A DNA stretch of 64,000 nucleotides from Mermis nigrescens (taxonomy: Eukaryota; Nematoda; Enoplea; Mermithida; Mermithidae). Made by a program: the position numbers and the translations under genes. Below, one piece after another: positions 1-14,600 of the stretch. The notes under the pieces are model-generated. The model had not been told where the DNA came from and searched no databases. It saw only the letters and a program-made list of their open reading frames with translations. The stretch spans positions 30,048,345 through 30,112,344 of the forward strand of contig JAVLUZ010000154.1 of the NCBI GenBank assembly GCA_036768485.1, in the 5' to 3' direction. Positions within the stretch are counted from its first letter, which is position 1; every line of letters starts with the position of its first letter.

Positions 1-2353
1 TACGCCCAAGCCTGCATTAATACTAAAAGTCTGAGCTAAGCAAGACGATAATTTTAGTTGAGACTGCGAATTCGATCGTGTTTTTTGACAATGACCTAAG
101 CACAGGAAGACTTCGGCGAAGCTATGCTTATCGAAACTAAACAACGAAATTCAATTTTCAAAATGTGAAAGTCGTTATGTTGCTAATCATTTCTATCTTT
201 ATAAGGAAAAATAAATCCAAACAGTCATCGGACGGTTCGTTGTGCACTTTTCCAGAACTCCGTACTTTTTATCAATTAAGCGATGAAAAGAAGATGTGTT
301 GAAGTGCAGAATGGACGTGTTTGTCTTAATTTTACTGAAAAGTAATACGTTAAGAACAAACCATCAGGTTACATAATAATCCAGTTATTTAATAAGTCCT
401 TTTTATAGATTTAGAACTATAAACAACACGTTTTAATAATGATTGCTGTTCAGCAGTTGATTGATATGTGGTTAATGTATCCTGTCATGTTTGAATCTAT
501 AGTCGGAGAATTGGGAAAGTCTGAGAATCGGGACAGTCGGAAAGTCAGAGGGACGGTCGGAGAATCGGGACAATCATGCTTCGAGTCGAAATCTGTAAAT
601 TAGGGCAGTTAATGAATGTCAAAATCCTTTCAATGCTTTAGGGCTAGGAATGATTTGTAATACGGATTAAACACGATTAAGTGTCTGATCCACTCGTACT
701 TTTGAAATATGTGTTTTCATTGTATTATGTATTTGATTGTGGGACGGTATAGTAAATAATAACCGACATATCGTGATAGTAAGTTGCCTTTTTGACAAAA
801 TTATGAGAATATGCCTGTGTGTTTTCAACAATTACTAAAATTAGCCCGTGATATTTCTTTTTTTAATTAGCTGAGTAACTAAACATATTTGTAACATTAA
901 AGTTCTATGAAATTAGATCTGACTTCTGTCTGGAAATGTCAGTCAATCCTAAATGTTATTCTTTTTTTGCCTTAGTCAGAATTTCGCAGTTAATTATTGA
1001 AGTTAACTTATCTGCATCTTCCTCCTAGACAAGCGTCACAGAACAGAAAAAAATAATAATTTAGACTTGGTCACGGCGACTGACACTCATTCGCGGCTTT
1101 TAGCTGGATCCAGCCAGACCATTTGCAGATGCACACTGCACAGCACGGCCGGCCCTAGGACGTTGCTGCCGAGCAATTTAGTCAAAATACGGATACAAAT
1201 GCTAACATTGCGTAAAAACTGTAAACACTATGTTAACCCAGAGTTTTTATCAATTTCAATCTCTTTTGCGGAAAATTTTGAATTCTCGTGCATTTTTGGT
1301 CTTCAGTTCAACTTATTTTTCTCATAAAATTCCTCATTTTTCTATTCTATGATCCAGATCCGCGAACCCTTTCCCACTTGCATGCCCGGTGCAGACACTC
1401 GAGAAGAGTGAAAAATCTTTTGGAAAAATGAGGCAAACTTCAAATCAGAAACGGGTGGAAATCATAATTTTTTGCATAATGCTTAAAATCCACCAGAAAT
1501 AGCGAAGGGCATTTTGCACTTTTAAAATTTTTCACGAGTTCTTGAGACCATTTTAGGCTACGTCCTGCTGTCGCTGACTTTAACAGAGTGACCCTTCTTT
1601 TTCAGTCCGGTAGAAGTATAGTATATCTGTCCCACATCGGATAAAATGTCACTATTAGTATTGTATGTATCCACATAGTGCAAATTTGACATACCTACTC
1701 ACTTGTCAAGAAAATAATAAAACTACATTAATCAACGTAAACTGACGAGCTATTTCGGCTAAAATATTAATTGTCACAACAAGGTGCATTTTTTTCCAGC
1801 AATACTCAGCAAGATGTGCCGGCAAGAGATTTTCGGATGTGCCACGCATCAGTCTAACGAGCTTTGTCTTAATATGTCTCCAATGATACTCAATTCGTTG
1901 ATTGTAAGAATGACATCAAAAATTAGCAGCGAAAATGGCTAAAAAGGACAAACTGACATAAATGCAAAAAACAAAATGAAAATTAAAAATTCTTTATGAT
2001 TGAATAAACTATAAACATTGTACTTTGACCCTAAAGCAATATGCATTCCGTTTTTTGAGTTGTTTTTTAGTCGCAGATTAAGACAATATTACTATTTTGC
2101 GATCTGACCCCGCAATCCATAAACTTCTGTTTGGGTACTTATATACTATTAAGTAGAGTCGCATTCTTTTGATCAGGTGACATACCATACTGATACCTTC
2201 TAGGTTATGTGCGTGCGCTGTATCAGCGACAGCGGTTACTTGTCATCCGTTCCCTAAATTCGTAGGATCACAGCGATTTTAGTACTTCGCGTCTGGCGTC
2301 TAGAAGATCATGTTTTTACTGCCTGTAGTTTAATTTTGTAGTTTACTTCTCAG
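1..2353. other. Upstream intergenic DNA, no gene seen
   Basis: AT-rich DNA with no exon I can support on either strand. The only structure is a short minisatellite at about 501-575 built from GGGACAGTCGGA-like units. The region 1340-1600 looks like a decayed repeat related to families further along the window (phrases such as 'aaaaatgaggcaaa'). Confidence 0.6.
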
Positions 2354-2533
2354 CAGGCACGTAGCTGTTGTGGGGAACGGGTTGCCCGAACTCCCCCAAT
2401 TCAGAAAAAAACCGGAAAAATTGGACTTTTTAAGCGTTATTTTGTGCTATTTTTGGCCTGTTTGGACCCCGGACCCCCTTTTCCCGAAATTCGTGTTAGT
2501 TACCCCAAAATAGGACGGTCAGCTACGTGCCTG
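2354..2533. mobile_element. 180-bp hAT-type MITE, CAGGCACGTAGCTG ends
   Basis: Begins CAGGCACGTAGCTG and ends with its inverted copy CAGCTACGTGCCTG. It is flanked on both sides by the perfect 8-bp duplication CTTCTCAG (2346-2353 and 2534-2541). Eight-base target duplications are characteristic of hAT transposases. It has no coding capacity. A diverged relative lies at 58530-58697 and a partial one at about 41665-41820. It ends 115 bp before the start codon of the coiled-coil gene, so it lies in or near that gene's promoter. Confidence 0.9.
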
Positions 2534-2648
2534 CTTCTCAGCGGATATGTTCCTTAGGCATTGATTGCTGGCATTTTATTGCGTGATTAACATATACAGT
2601 TGTTCTGCACTTTAAAAATAATACGTGATTAGATTAGTCGATCAAGCT

Positions 2649-5600
2649 ATGGCGGACGGAGCTAATTTGGCAGGCCAGGTAATGAATTTGTTGATTTCAC
2701 AAGTAGGAAGTCGAATCTCTGCCTTTTTGCATAGGTCATGATAACAGACTAATGTGAATGCCAACAACGCGTAATCAATTTAAGCTCGCTGTTTTACGTT
2801 CGAATAAACACAAAAGCGGATTGCATTCTACCACCCTTTGATTTATATTAGGAAGAATCGTTTTACGGTACTGTACTCCACGGTTTTTTGTATTCGGCAA
2901 ACATTGTTCCCTGTACAAACAATTTTCAGGACCGTCTTTGTACATGTACAAAGATTTTTAGGAATACAAAAATTAAAAAGGCGTGAAATTTCCGAAAATT
3001 TTCGGCGCTTCTCGCCGAAATGAGTAATTGTTTGTCCTGTATATCTTGAAAATAGCAGAATTTGCATTTAGAATGGAAAATGTTTTGAGACCATTTTTAG
3101 TAATTTTTGGCGAGAGAAACCCAGAAATTAGCTAAAATACACTACCAAAGGTCGAAAAACCCTGTTTTACCACACTAAAATCGCTATTGTTCCATATTAT
3201 AATACACAAAAATTTGCATGTACACAATGTACAGAAAGTCTTGGGGATCATCTTTGTATATACATGTACAAACGGAACGTGTACAAAAAAACACTGCTTT
3301 ACTCACTATACATAAAATATCCCTGTTATGGTACGAAAATACAATTTTTAATAAATAATCTATCGTTACATACGAGTAAATTTTGGGGAAATGAACGTTT
3401 GGTTCAATTTGGTTAACGAAATTCTCAGAAGTCGATCGAAGCTGACCTTCGTCTTGCTCTGGCCGACACATATATATTCTCGAATTCAGTGATCTCCGAT
3501 TTGAAGGATACATCGGAGAAACTTGATCGGTTTAAAGTTCAGTCCGACCGAGCAATGAAGGCGTTCAAATCGGAAAAAGAGAGACGAGCTGAGATTGAGG
3601 ACAAAGTATGGAAGTCAGGTTTTTGTTTTAGTCGTATTTTACTTCACTTTGCATTTATTATCAGAGGTTACTTAATACAGTATGTTTATATTTCAAGAAC
3701 TGAATCGTTTCTTATATAAGTCACAAAGCCAGCACTGTATAAGGACGATTGCGTAACAAATTACGTATGAGTAGAGACCGGAAATTGGCTATATTTCGTA
3801 TATAATATCAATTGCTTAGTTGTGTCGCAAGGTCCCATTGGTCCCAACGATCCCACCAAAAATCTCAATAGCCCCACCATTTCCAACAGTCCTACCGTCC
3901 CAATAGTCGTCACCATCCCAAATGTCCCAACAGTCACACCATCACGCACTACTAGTGAAACAAATTCAGGTAGCATCACAGACAGAATCAAGCTGGTCGC
4001 GATTTCAGCTGTATTTTATATTTATTTATTATATTTATATATCATTTTATATTTATATATTTTATATTTATATATTTTATATTTATATATTATATTTATA
4101 TATTATAATATATATATATTTATAAATATATATTCTATATTTCACTTGTTGAGCGTACCGTATTATAATCACTCCCGAATTGCTTTTCCATTCTTCAAGT
4201 AAGTATTCTTAGATATATTCTCGTTTTCTTCTTAAGCTCGTTAAAATGGTTCATAAATTGATTTGCTTTGAAAATAGCTATATGAATAACTTCTCAGTAT
4301 CCGTCTGAGCTTATATGTCCGAAAAAATTTTTAGCCCTTATGCCTTTTCCTAAATTGGGCTGCTTAGAAGACTAGAATTTTACCAAAACAACGATGCCTG
4401 CAATTTTCGAATCTTTTAACTCAAGAGTGTGCTAAAAATTTATTTCCGTGGTCTTTCAAACGTGTTTCAAGTACTTTTAATTTTTTCCTGACTGAACACT
4501 AATCGATTGAAAATCATTTTAACGAGCTTACAAAGAAACAGAAACGCGACGAACATTGTTATAAATCAGAATGGAAAACAACAATAAGGAAGGAATAACA
4601 AAAATAACAACAAATTGAATACATACTCGTAGCTAACAGTGTAATCGGTTGTATTTCACCTGTTGACGCTACGTGAATTTGTTCCAGTCAGTGGGATTGT
4701 TGGAACGGTCGGACAGCTTGGACGGTGGAACTACAGGGACGGTGGATGGGACTATTGGGATGATGGAACTGTTGGGACGATGGGACTATTGGGACGTTAG
4801 GACTGTTAGGGTTATTGTTGGGACGGTGGGGCTGTTGAAATTAGTGGGACTGTTGGGACCACACATTCCCATAGGGAGTGAGGGGGTGGTATTACCCCAC
4901 CTCAGGGTCCGAGACTTGAACCACTGTCGGACGATTTTGAGCTATCAAACATTTTCTGCATGATTTTTGGGTACAAAAGCAGCGGAGATATTGAAATTGA
5001 ATACATCTCTGTTTTGTTTACCCATAAAATACCTAGAATGAACTTAAAATGATCTGAAAAGTCAAAATTTTCGATGAATTCTTATATTTTCTACTTACAA
5101 GAGTGACGAAACTAGTCATAATGGGATAAAACGTAATTAAGAATGCAGTTTTTTGCATTTAAACATGCTATATAGGATATTTTAGCCATTTTTCATATTC
5201 TGACCTGCAAAAAAGGCTAGACTCTAAATTTAGTGGTCGTAACTTTGGGATTTCACCCCCCCCTGAACTTTCGACTTTGGGAAACTAGGATTATTCGTGG
5301 AACATTTGGGGGACGGTGTGACTGTTGGAAGCGGTAGGACTGTTGAGACATCACCGTTTATTTGCACCTTATCGGCCGATGCTTGCACCTATGTGGCTCA
5401 TCTTTTGCACCTAAACATCCGGTCTCTACATCTAAGCATTTCACTGCGTTTTGTATTCCGTTTGTTTTTTTCAATTTTGATCTGTTTTTTTATGCAAATA
5501 TCTGCATTGTGCGTCTGCCTGCATTTCCATCCTCAAAGCCTGGGTTTTACATATATTGTATGGACCTCCGACTCAGAATCTTTTATGATTGTCGTCTACA

Positions 5601-8600
5601 TGTAGGTTGAGGGTCTAGAACCCAAGAATGGAAAAATGAGAAATTTTTTGCGAAAAATAAGGCAAAATGGAAGCAAAAACCGATGCATAGGAAAAAATTT
5701 TCCGTAAAGGTGCTTGAAAAGAATCAGAAACTATGGATTAACGCAGATTCTACGCTATTTTAGCATTTTTATACTAGTTTAAGAGGTTATTTTGGCTCAA
5801 AAAGCTCTAGCTGATCCCCCTCTGTCCATCCGTCAGACCGGCTGACTCCCCAGACCGACTATGCGGTGCATCTATGGTCATTTATCAAAGAAACATGCAC
5901 AGCATAGAAATCCTAAGGGGTGAAATTTATTTAGTGCCTTTTTGGGTTCAAAAATTGTGCATACGCGTCAAAAACGTCGTTTTTCAGAGTTTCTGACGAT
6001 GCTCTATCCTTCTAGAGCATAAAAAACAAAAAATTGAACAAAATCACTAAATTCAAATTGAAAATATGGTCAAGAAATGAGTATACAAATGGCGCGAAGT
6101 GCCAAAAATTTGACACTTTGAGAAAATGAGATCGCCTAAAACAGCACCTTTTCTACGAATTTTTTGTCAACTTTTGAAAAATGGCGAATTCTGGGGGCAG
6201 GGTTAAAACCCGTAATCCCCCTTTAAGATCATTTATGGTAGGTAATGAGCCTTTTCAAGCCGGATGCCTAATAGGCCAGTCAGTATTTTAACCTGCGACT
6301 CAATATAGTCTGGATCATAGATACACACCATGGGCGATCTAGGAGGGTCAGACTGAAATTTTTTGACCTAGAATGGCCTTAAAAATTGATTCAAAAGTCA
6401 AAATAGCGCGATACCCTATCAGGCCAATATCAAGCACTTTTGCATGGGATATGTAATTTTTTACTTTTTGTTCCCCATTTTTGTCTCTGCAATCTGTGCA
6501 AAATTTTCACCTTTATTCTTTTGAGATTTGAACTACCAAATTTCCGCCCCTCGTGCACGTCTGCTAATGATAAGTTGTGTATTGTTGAGTTGAAGAGTTT
6601 AGACCTATGAAAGAAAACAGGGAAATTTTATTGAAAAACGGTTAAATACGGACTGAAAATGGATAAATAAACAGATATTCGCATTCTTGGACAAAGTGTT
6701 TGAAATCAGTTTTGAATAATTGTATGCAATGCATGCACCTACGTCGCAAGGGCATTATAACTCAAGCTGAACAGAGATGAAAATTTGGTGCTCTATGACC
6801 TCTAGGCCTTGAAGTGATATGCTCCTGAGCATTGGCGGATCTGGGATTTCCGTAAGGAAAGCGGTATCCCAATTTTTCTAAAAACAGTCGAGAATATGTA
6901 AAAAAATTTGCTTTTCACGTGTTAATTACTGCTAGTATGTATTTGTAGCATTTGACAGGGAGCGTCGAAAATTTTCAAACGTATACTCAAAAATAGAAGA
7001 AAAATGTGCTGAGTGAAAAAGCTGTTTCTGCTCTTGAAATCATTTTAAAACCTATCCATTAAGAAAAAATTTGGCTTTCAGGCCGTTATAAAAGTGTCTA
7101 AATGTCATTAATATGTATTTTACGGCGCGGACTAGAAAAATGTGAAATTGTGATTAACGACGGTCAAAAATCATTGCAAGTTACTTATCCGTTTTTTATC
7201 TCGCCAACTATGTTGGGCCAATGGGGAAGGCCGCCTCCGTCCATCCCACTTCCCTTAAATTCGCCCCTGCTTCCGTTGTGCATTCAAAACATTTTTGACG
7301 CCGTTATCTTGTTTAGTATAACTTGGCGAAGAAGGAACTCGAGAACCTAAGAACCGCGAATGAATTAGCTCGGCAGGAAATAGAAAAATACGAGCAAAAA
7401 AGTGAAGCTAATACGAAGGCCGTGTTGGTTGACCGGCAAACGCAAACGCTTTGCCAAATGGAAGCAATCAGTCGTTTTTCAGTTAATTACTAAAATACGT
7501 ACTACTGCTTAAACAACTTACTAAGAGAATTTTCCGCTAATTTTTATTAATTCAATAGGTACTTGCTTAAACGTTGTACATTTGTACATATATAGGTAAG
7601 CATGCACATAATTTTAATATTTGTGCAAAGAATTTTTACTGAATTAGAATGTATATAAATATGTATTCATACTAGAGCTGTACTGGCGACCCGTTGCCAG
7701 GTAGGGCTCTAAGAATTGAGACGTTCATTGGCGTTTACACGAAAATTTAGCATCTATGTATATCAGCAATAGGTGCACAAGGTCAGGGTCGGCGGAGGGT
7801 GAAATCCCGAAAATCCAAAACAGTAAATTTAACGTTCATGATTTTTTTGCTGTTTTAACGATTAAAATGGTCAAAGTACTCTCAAACATTTTTTCGTCGT
7901 AATATTGCATTTCAAAAGCATTTTTAGTCTATTTTGACTACATTATATCACTTTTAACACTAACAAATGCAAAAATTTATCAATGTTGGGCGCTTTTTAA
8001 GTAAGAAGTGCTTAAAAGTACTAATTTAGCGCGAAGCGCCGGAAAAATTTTGACGTTGACCCTTCAGGAGTGTAATACCCCCATCATCAACCCCCCTATG
8101 TGCATGTATACTATCAGCGTCAGGTTGTGTGCGCAATCTCATTTCTGTATTCACGTAATATGACATGAACCATTCTAAACGAAATGAGCGAATTTAACTC
8201 TAGTAATTATGGTTCTGACTAGAGATGTGCCGGGGCCGCCATTTCTGCCGGGGCCCTGGCCCCGGGGCCGGGGTATAGTCGGGGCCTAAAGTTGTACATT
8301 AAAACCTGTCATTGAGATACTGAGTCGTGCGAATATGGCGCACTACTTAATTAACAATTGTCTGATTTTCTAAATACCTATTCTACTGTTTCTACATCCA
8401 TATTTTGAATGTATTTTACTCTACAATAGAGTGATTCTAATCTTTAAAACACGACTTATTCGCTTTGTCATAAGTAAACATGCAGGTGAGACTACCGTGG
8501 CATGTGTTTTTTAGTTAAGCCTCGAACCTACATAGTATAGGTCGCGCAGATTTGTTTGTTTTGTTGCTTCACCTTTATTATTCTGCTGATTACTTATGGT

Positions 8601-11600
8601 CTCGTTTCCAAAAACTAATCGTAGCCCATTTACACTTTCTCAACTTAGAGCACACACCTGCTCATCGCAATGAATAAGTTGTTTCGTTAAACTATAAAAA
8701 ACTATCTTTTAGGTCCGTTTTCTGTTTTTTCACAACACTTATCTGTTTACTCGCTGATTTCGATTCCCATATTTCTCATCCACAAGTCAGATTTTAATCA
8801 GAGAGGATATATTACTGAAATTGATTTCAAAATCAAATCATATTAAAGACATTTTTCAAAAAAATTATCAGCAAGAAGTTTTCAACAAAATTCGAATACT
8901 CTTTGTTTGTCACAATGTGTCACTAATTTATTACCTCGATTCGAATTCGATCTGTCTGACGTATTTATTTGTCACTGAATTTCTTATATACGAGTATGCA
9001 TTACCTTAAAAATAACACATTGAGTGCTAATTTAAAATGCGTCGACTTTAATTATTGAAAAAATTGCTAATGCTTGGAAACGAATAAAGATTTTTATGCT
9101 TTCTGACTAATAAAACTTCTCTTTTCGCAGTTATTGCATAAATTTTAATTATGTTTTGCAGGCCCCGGCGCCGGGGTCGCCCTGGCCCCGGTCCGGGGCC
9201 TGGGCCGGGGCCTGGCACATCTCTAGTTCTGACTGTAGATGACTAGACATTAAGTCTATTGAAATTCAGACTTATTAATCAGTCAAGCCAACGACCTTGC
9301 ACCTAACAAAAATCATTGTTGAATGCTGTCGAGTTGGAGCTACATTTGTTAGCACGGCATATCTGGGGTCAACCTGATCTGAAGGTCGTAGAGCTTCTTC
9401 GAGCTAAACTACTAAAATGGTTTTACGAGGGGTGGAAAGGTTTCAAAAATGTACTAACTACATTACGTACTTCTCGGGTTCTGATCAATTTCAAAAAATT
9501 ATGCTAAAAATTTCAAAAAAACTTCGAAGTTGATTATTACTATTCTTTACTATTAATTTTAATTAGTGTTTAGTAATATACAGGTTTTGTATGTGACGTA
9601 TAAGAGCTAAGCAGATGTATAACATAACCAATTGTAGCATGCGATTATCATATAACTTCATTGTATGGTATATCATGTGCAGGTTCGAAAGACAGTCTCG
9701 GTACAGCTCTGATTCATACTACAGGTGGGTTCACATGGTCAGGGTAGTCACATAGAGTTAAAATTCGGAAGCTGTGGCTGGGTAGGGATGATGGACAGCT
9801 AAATTTAGAGGATTCAATCAATTCTTTTCTATTCCAATCGAAATCATTGCATGCATACGGGCCCTTGTTCAATAATCTTGTGACATGCTTCGCTCTATAT
9901 ATCAAACTATTTTGTAGTAGCTAGAATAAAATGCATTCTCTGTCTTCTTTCAACCTGTTTTAATTTTTTGTAAAAAAATTTCCGTGTTTTTTTGGGAGAA
10001 AATATTAATCATAGGTAGCAAGGTGCTAAACGTCAAAATCATCGATACTCTACAAGAAACTGTTCGTTTTATGCTTAGATTATGCGTAGTTTCAATCGGT
10101 TACTATATTTAAAGTTATTGAATATCGAATGTTGCCTGAGGAATAAAAGGCTGCAGCTTTTTACGTCTCATCTGAGGCATAATGATGAAAATGCGGCTGA
10201 AAATTAGATTCTCGACAGAAGGGAGTCTGGTCGCACCTCCACTCCTCATCTCTAAGTAATGTACGTAAGTAATATGTGGCATAATAGAGAACTGAACTCG
10301 TGTACAAATGGATAAGAAGAAATTATGTTGAAGTATGTTACTTATTACTTATGTTACTTACTTACTTACTTAGGTCGGGATCGGCCGGGGGGTCAAAATC
10401 CCAGAAATCCAAGACAGCAAGTTTAACGGTGACGATTTTTTGCTGTAAACGACTGAAATGGTCAAAATAGCCTATAAAACGTTTTTGTGGTAAAATTGCA
10501 TTTGTAAAGCATTTTCAGTCCATTTTAACTGCATTGTATCACTTTCAGCAGTAAAAAATGTAGAAATTGATCAATTTTGGGCGCTTTTTGAGTACAGAGT
10601 ACATGGAAAATTTTGACAGTTTTACTGCTTTCGACTTCAAAACTAATGCAAAAAAACGTTTTGTCAGCCTAAAATCGCCGGACAGTACCTGTCTGGCTGA
10701 CCCTTCTGCGGAGGGCAATAACCCCCTCACCATAGTTTCCCAAGGTCGAAAGTTCAGGGGGTGAAATACCAAAATTTAGAACCACCTTATTTAGAGTCTA
10801 GCCTTTTGTGCAGGTCAAATATGAAAAATGGATAAAACATCCTATATAGCATGTTTTAATGTAGAAAACTGCATTTTTAAATACTTTTTGTCCCATTCTG
10901 ACTAGTTTCGTCACTCTTGTAAGTAAAAAATATAATAATTCATCGAAACTTTTGACTTTTCAGATCATTTTAAGTTCATTCTAGGTATTTTATGGGTACA
11001 AAACAGAAATGTATTAGTAGTCCCGAAAAATTTTAATATTTTCGCTGCTTTTGTACCCAAAAATCATGCAGAAAATGTTTGATAGCTCGAAATCGTCCGA
11101 CAGTGATTCAAGTCTTGGACCCTAAGGTGGGGGTAATACCCCCCTCACCCCCCTCCCGATGGAAATGTGTGCATCTCACCCCACAAATAATTATCGTTAA
11201 TATTTTAGACGTTTACTATTTCAGCTGTTGTCCGTATTTCTTACGAATTTGCTAGCCTGTGATTCTATTTAAATCCATTTGCCTTACTTCTGCCCACCTG
11301 CTCATTATCATATACTTGTCAACTTCATATGTGCATTCATCTTCTATACAGCGCTTCAATCAGAGGCGTAGCCAGGATTTTGGTTCGGGGGGGCATACAC
11401 AAAAAAATTTTTAAGACTAATTTTGCATTGAATGTTAGTAACGTTATGTACCTATGATAAAATTGAGTTTTTCGACCTTTAGTAGTGTAGCCTAGCTAAT
11501 TTATGGGTTTCTGACAATCAGAAATACAAAAATGTTAATCAGCGCGAAACGCCGGAAATTTTTGAAATTTTTACCGTTTTCATGTAGAATTTACGGTCTA

Positions 11601-14600
11601 TTGACAAACAGTTCGGAAATCATAAGAGGCGCAAAGCACCAAGGAATTTAGTAATCTTTTACTGTCCTTAACATTTTGTAGCCTGTGAATACTAATATTC
11701 TGTGATATTTTGCCTGATTTAGGCTATTAAACGCAATGCTGAAGCTTTACAAAAAGAAAGAACAATAACCAGCAGCGCCATGCGCCGGAAAATTTTGACG
11801 TTTTAGCTCTTTAAACACAATTTATACCGCTAAAATCATACAGAACAGACAAATTAATTTCGGCGAACCCTTTTTCCTTTTCGTCCTCCCAAAAATCTCG
11901 CTGCACATGTACAACGAGATTTTACGGCGGGGGGGGCTGCGGTGGCGCGCTCAATCGCCCCCTAGAAAATTTTGTAAAAAAAGCACTTTAATGTTAAATA
12001 CTATCGCTAAAATTTTCGCAAAATCGGCCAAATCTCGGTTCTAAATTAAGCCCAAAACACTTAAAATTGATGAAGTCCTACATTGTACAAGATTTCTGAG
12101 CTGAAATGCGCTTTTCGACCTCTGCTAAGTATAAAGCGCAGCAAAGGGTGCTGCCAATAAGATATAAAAAAGATGTATCAATGACAATTTTGTTCTTATC
12201 GTTTTCAGGCCCATTTGTGGCCTTCTTATTAACAAGATATAATTCAGAAAACAGAAAATGCGCAAAAACATAAGAAAATTTGGCCATTCCTTTCATTTAA
12301 AATAGGATTATGTGTCCTGTCCTTGTAAAGAAAGACAAACAAAGCAACAATAAATATAATAAAGACTCGGCGCGAAGCGCCGGAAAATTTTTGACGTTTT
12401 TGCCTTTTTGAACTCAATTTTCTGGACACAATTATTACACACGAAAAATCAACAAAATTTCTGAAAAATTTCGGGGAGGGGCATGTGCCCCCAATGCCCC
12501 TGGCTACGCCTATGGCTTCAATACGTGTCCTATCCTATACACTACACAATTTCAATTGACGTCAATGTACGCTATAGTTTGAGTTCTAAAATCCAAACAG
12601 CATATCTTCTATCCGACCATATCATAGTCGCTGTTATGTCTGAATGCATAAATTTAATGCTCAATTTCCTTTAAATATCTACATGAAACCTTGTGCTTTT
12701 TCAAACCGTGTTTAGTTGCACGTGCATTTTAATAATGGAATTGCGCGCTATTGTATTAAAAACTTTGTTCTTGCTTGAATAATGCTACCAAAATCCTTGC
12801 TAACTACTTAATTTATTTTTAGAAAGATTGAATAATTAACAGAGCTTAGAATTCAAAAATCTTCTTGATACAGCAGTAAGCCTTGCGTTTGACAAATAAC
12901 AAATGTAAAATCGGTCTAAATATGTATCTTATGCATAACATTATATTGGAAGCAAGGCCTCCCCTATGTGCATGTATGTATATATGGTAGGCATCGAGGA
13001 AAAGCTCGGATTTGTCAAATCGGCCATTTAGTTACCATTTAATATGACTTTTAACAATATTATTTTTTAAATTTATTACAATTTTCCGAAATTTAATCTC
13101 GAATTTAAAATTAAACAATTTTACTATATTTATATTTTTATTGTACCACATAACAATTTACAATCAACTAATGAGTGAATGATATTTTCCATTTTGTAGG
13201 CTAATTTTCGTCTCCACGTACAGCAATTGACGCAGATCCAAGATGCACAAAGGGGAGTATTAGATGTTTTGCTGAAATCACTTAATTCGGTCGATGTTTG
13301 CGCCAATGGGATTAATAAAGCAGATCACTCAGCTGCTAAACAGGATGTTGCGGCTAGCATCAACGACAGTTTCAAGAATGCTCACGTATGTATACTGATT
13401 TTCGGCTCTAAAATCTTATGCTAAACTTATTTATACAAACATTACCTAACGCAAAATGACCGTGTGACTGTTTTTAATCCAAGCTTTGTGACGTTCATTT
13501 ACCGTGCTTAATCGTATGTACATACGTATGTACACATCAGATTGATGAATAAAATTCTCAATTCTACCGACTTAGATGGACCTTCTTTCCCTATTTCACT
13601 ATGTGTGACTTTGAATGAACATGGTAAGCGGTTAGGACCCTACATGGGCAGCAGTTAAATTCCGGGGTCTAGGTGGTGTAAAATCGGCTAAAATTCAAAA
13701 AACATGCCAAAACTCCGATTCTGATTGTCTATCCAATTTGGGGGTGTACCGGATTTTGGAGGTTTCAACCATGAAACCCCCCCACGCTCATGTGTGGATT
13801 GGACCCCCTAGAATCTAGTGGGCCCTTCAGAATTTCATTTTTTCGGGAATTTGTCCAATCGGACGGTTCTTGAATTTGAATGCTGCCCAGCTCAGGTATG
13901 CATGTATGCGGCCTCTAAATCACTATATAATTCAAAGATCGTTTTTTTAATTTGTTAAACAGAAATTAACTTTTCAGATTTTAAGCGAGAAATAAGTCTG
14001 CTTCCTTTTACTTTTTCGCTATTTACTGTTTGATAATTCTAATTGACAGTATATCTTTTACAGGCACCTACTAGCTGGCCTTCTGAATTTGGGGGGGCTA
14101 AAATTTTGAAATCAGGTATCTCAACAAATACTTGTAGATTGATAAGAAATGATGGTGTTTTTAAGCGTTTCTCTGCGGGCTCTAATTATTGCAGAAAAAA
14201 ATTAACTAATCAAATTATTAATTAAAATTAATTCAAAATTTAATAAATTTGAAAAAATTTGAAAAAATGTCTTTAAAAAGTATGTCGCATAGAATGGCCA
14301 CACATATCATTACTCAACACTGACTACAAGTTTGACTCGGCTAAAAAAGTTTTTTACTTGTTTTTATACTCAAATCTAGTATATCGCAAAGAAAAGCAGT
14401 ACGGAAAATAAATAATTCTGCGCGGAGCGACAGAAAATTTGGACTTACATATTAATCATATTTACACAGAGTCCGGCTGTTTTGAAGACAAAAGATATGC
14501 AAAAACAATGAATTCGGCGCCCGAAAATTGTAGGCCCATTAAATCAAAAGCATGCTTAATCTATTCTGGTGGCTTTCAAACACGCTTCAAAAATTTTTCA

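Noticed and set aside
9316..9507. 63-codon frame (LLARHIWGQPDLKVVELLRA) beside the hAT element at 8220
   Set aside because: Looks mildly protein-like but has no splice partner, and the phases of the surrounding gene's exons do not accommodate it.
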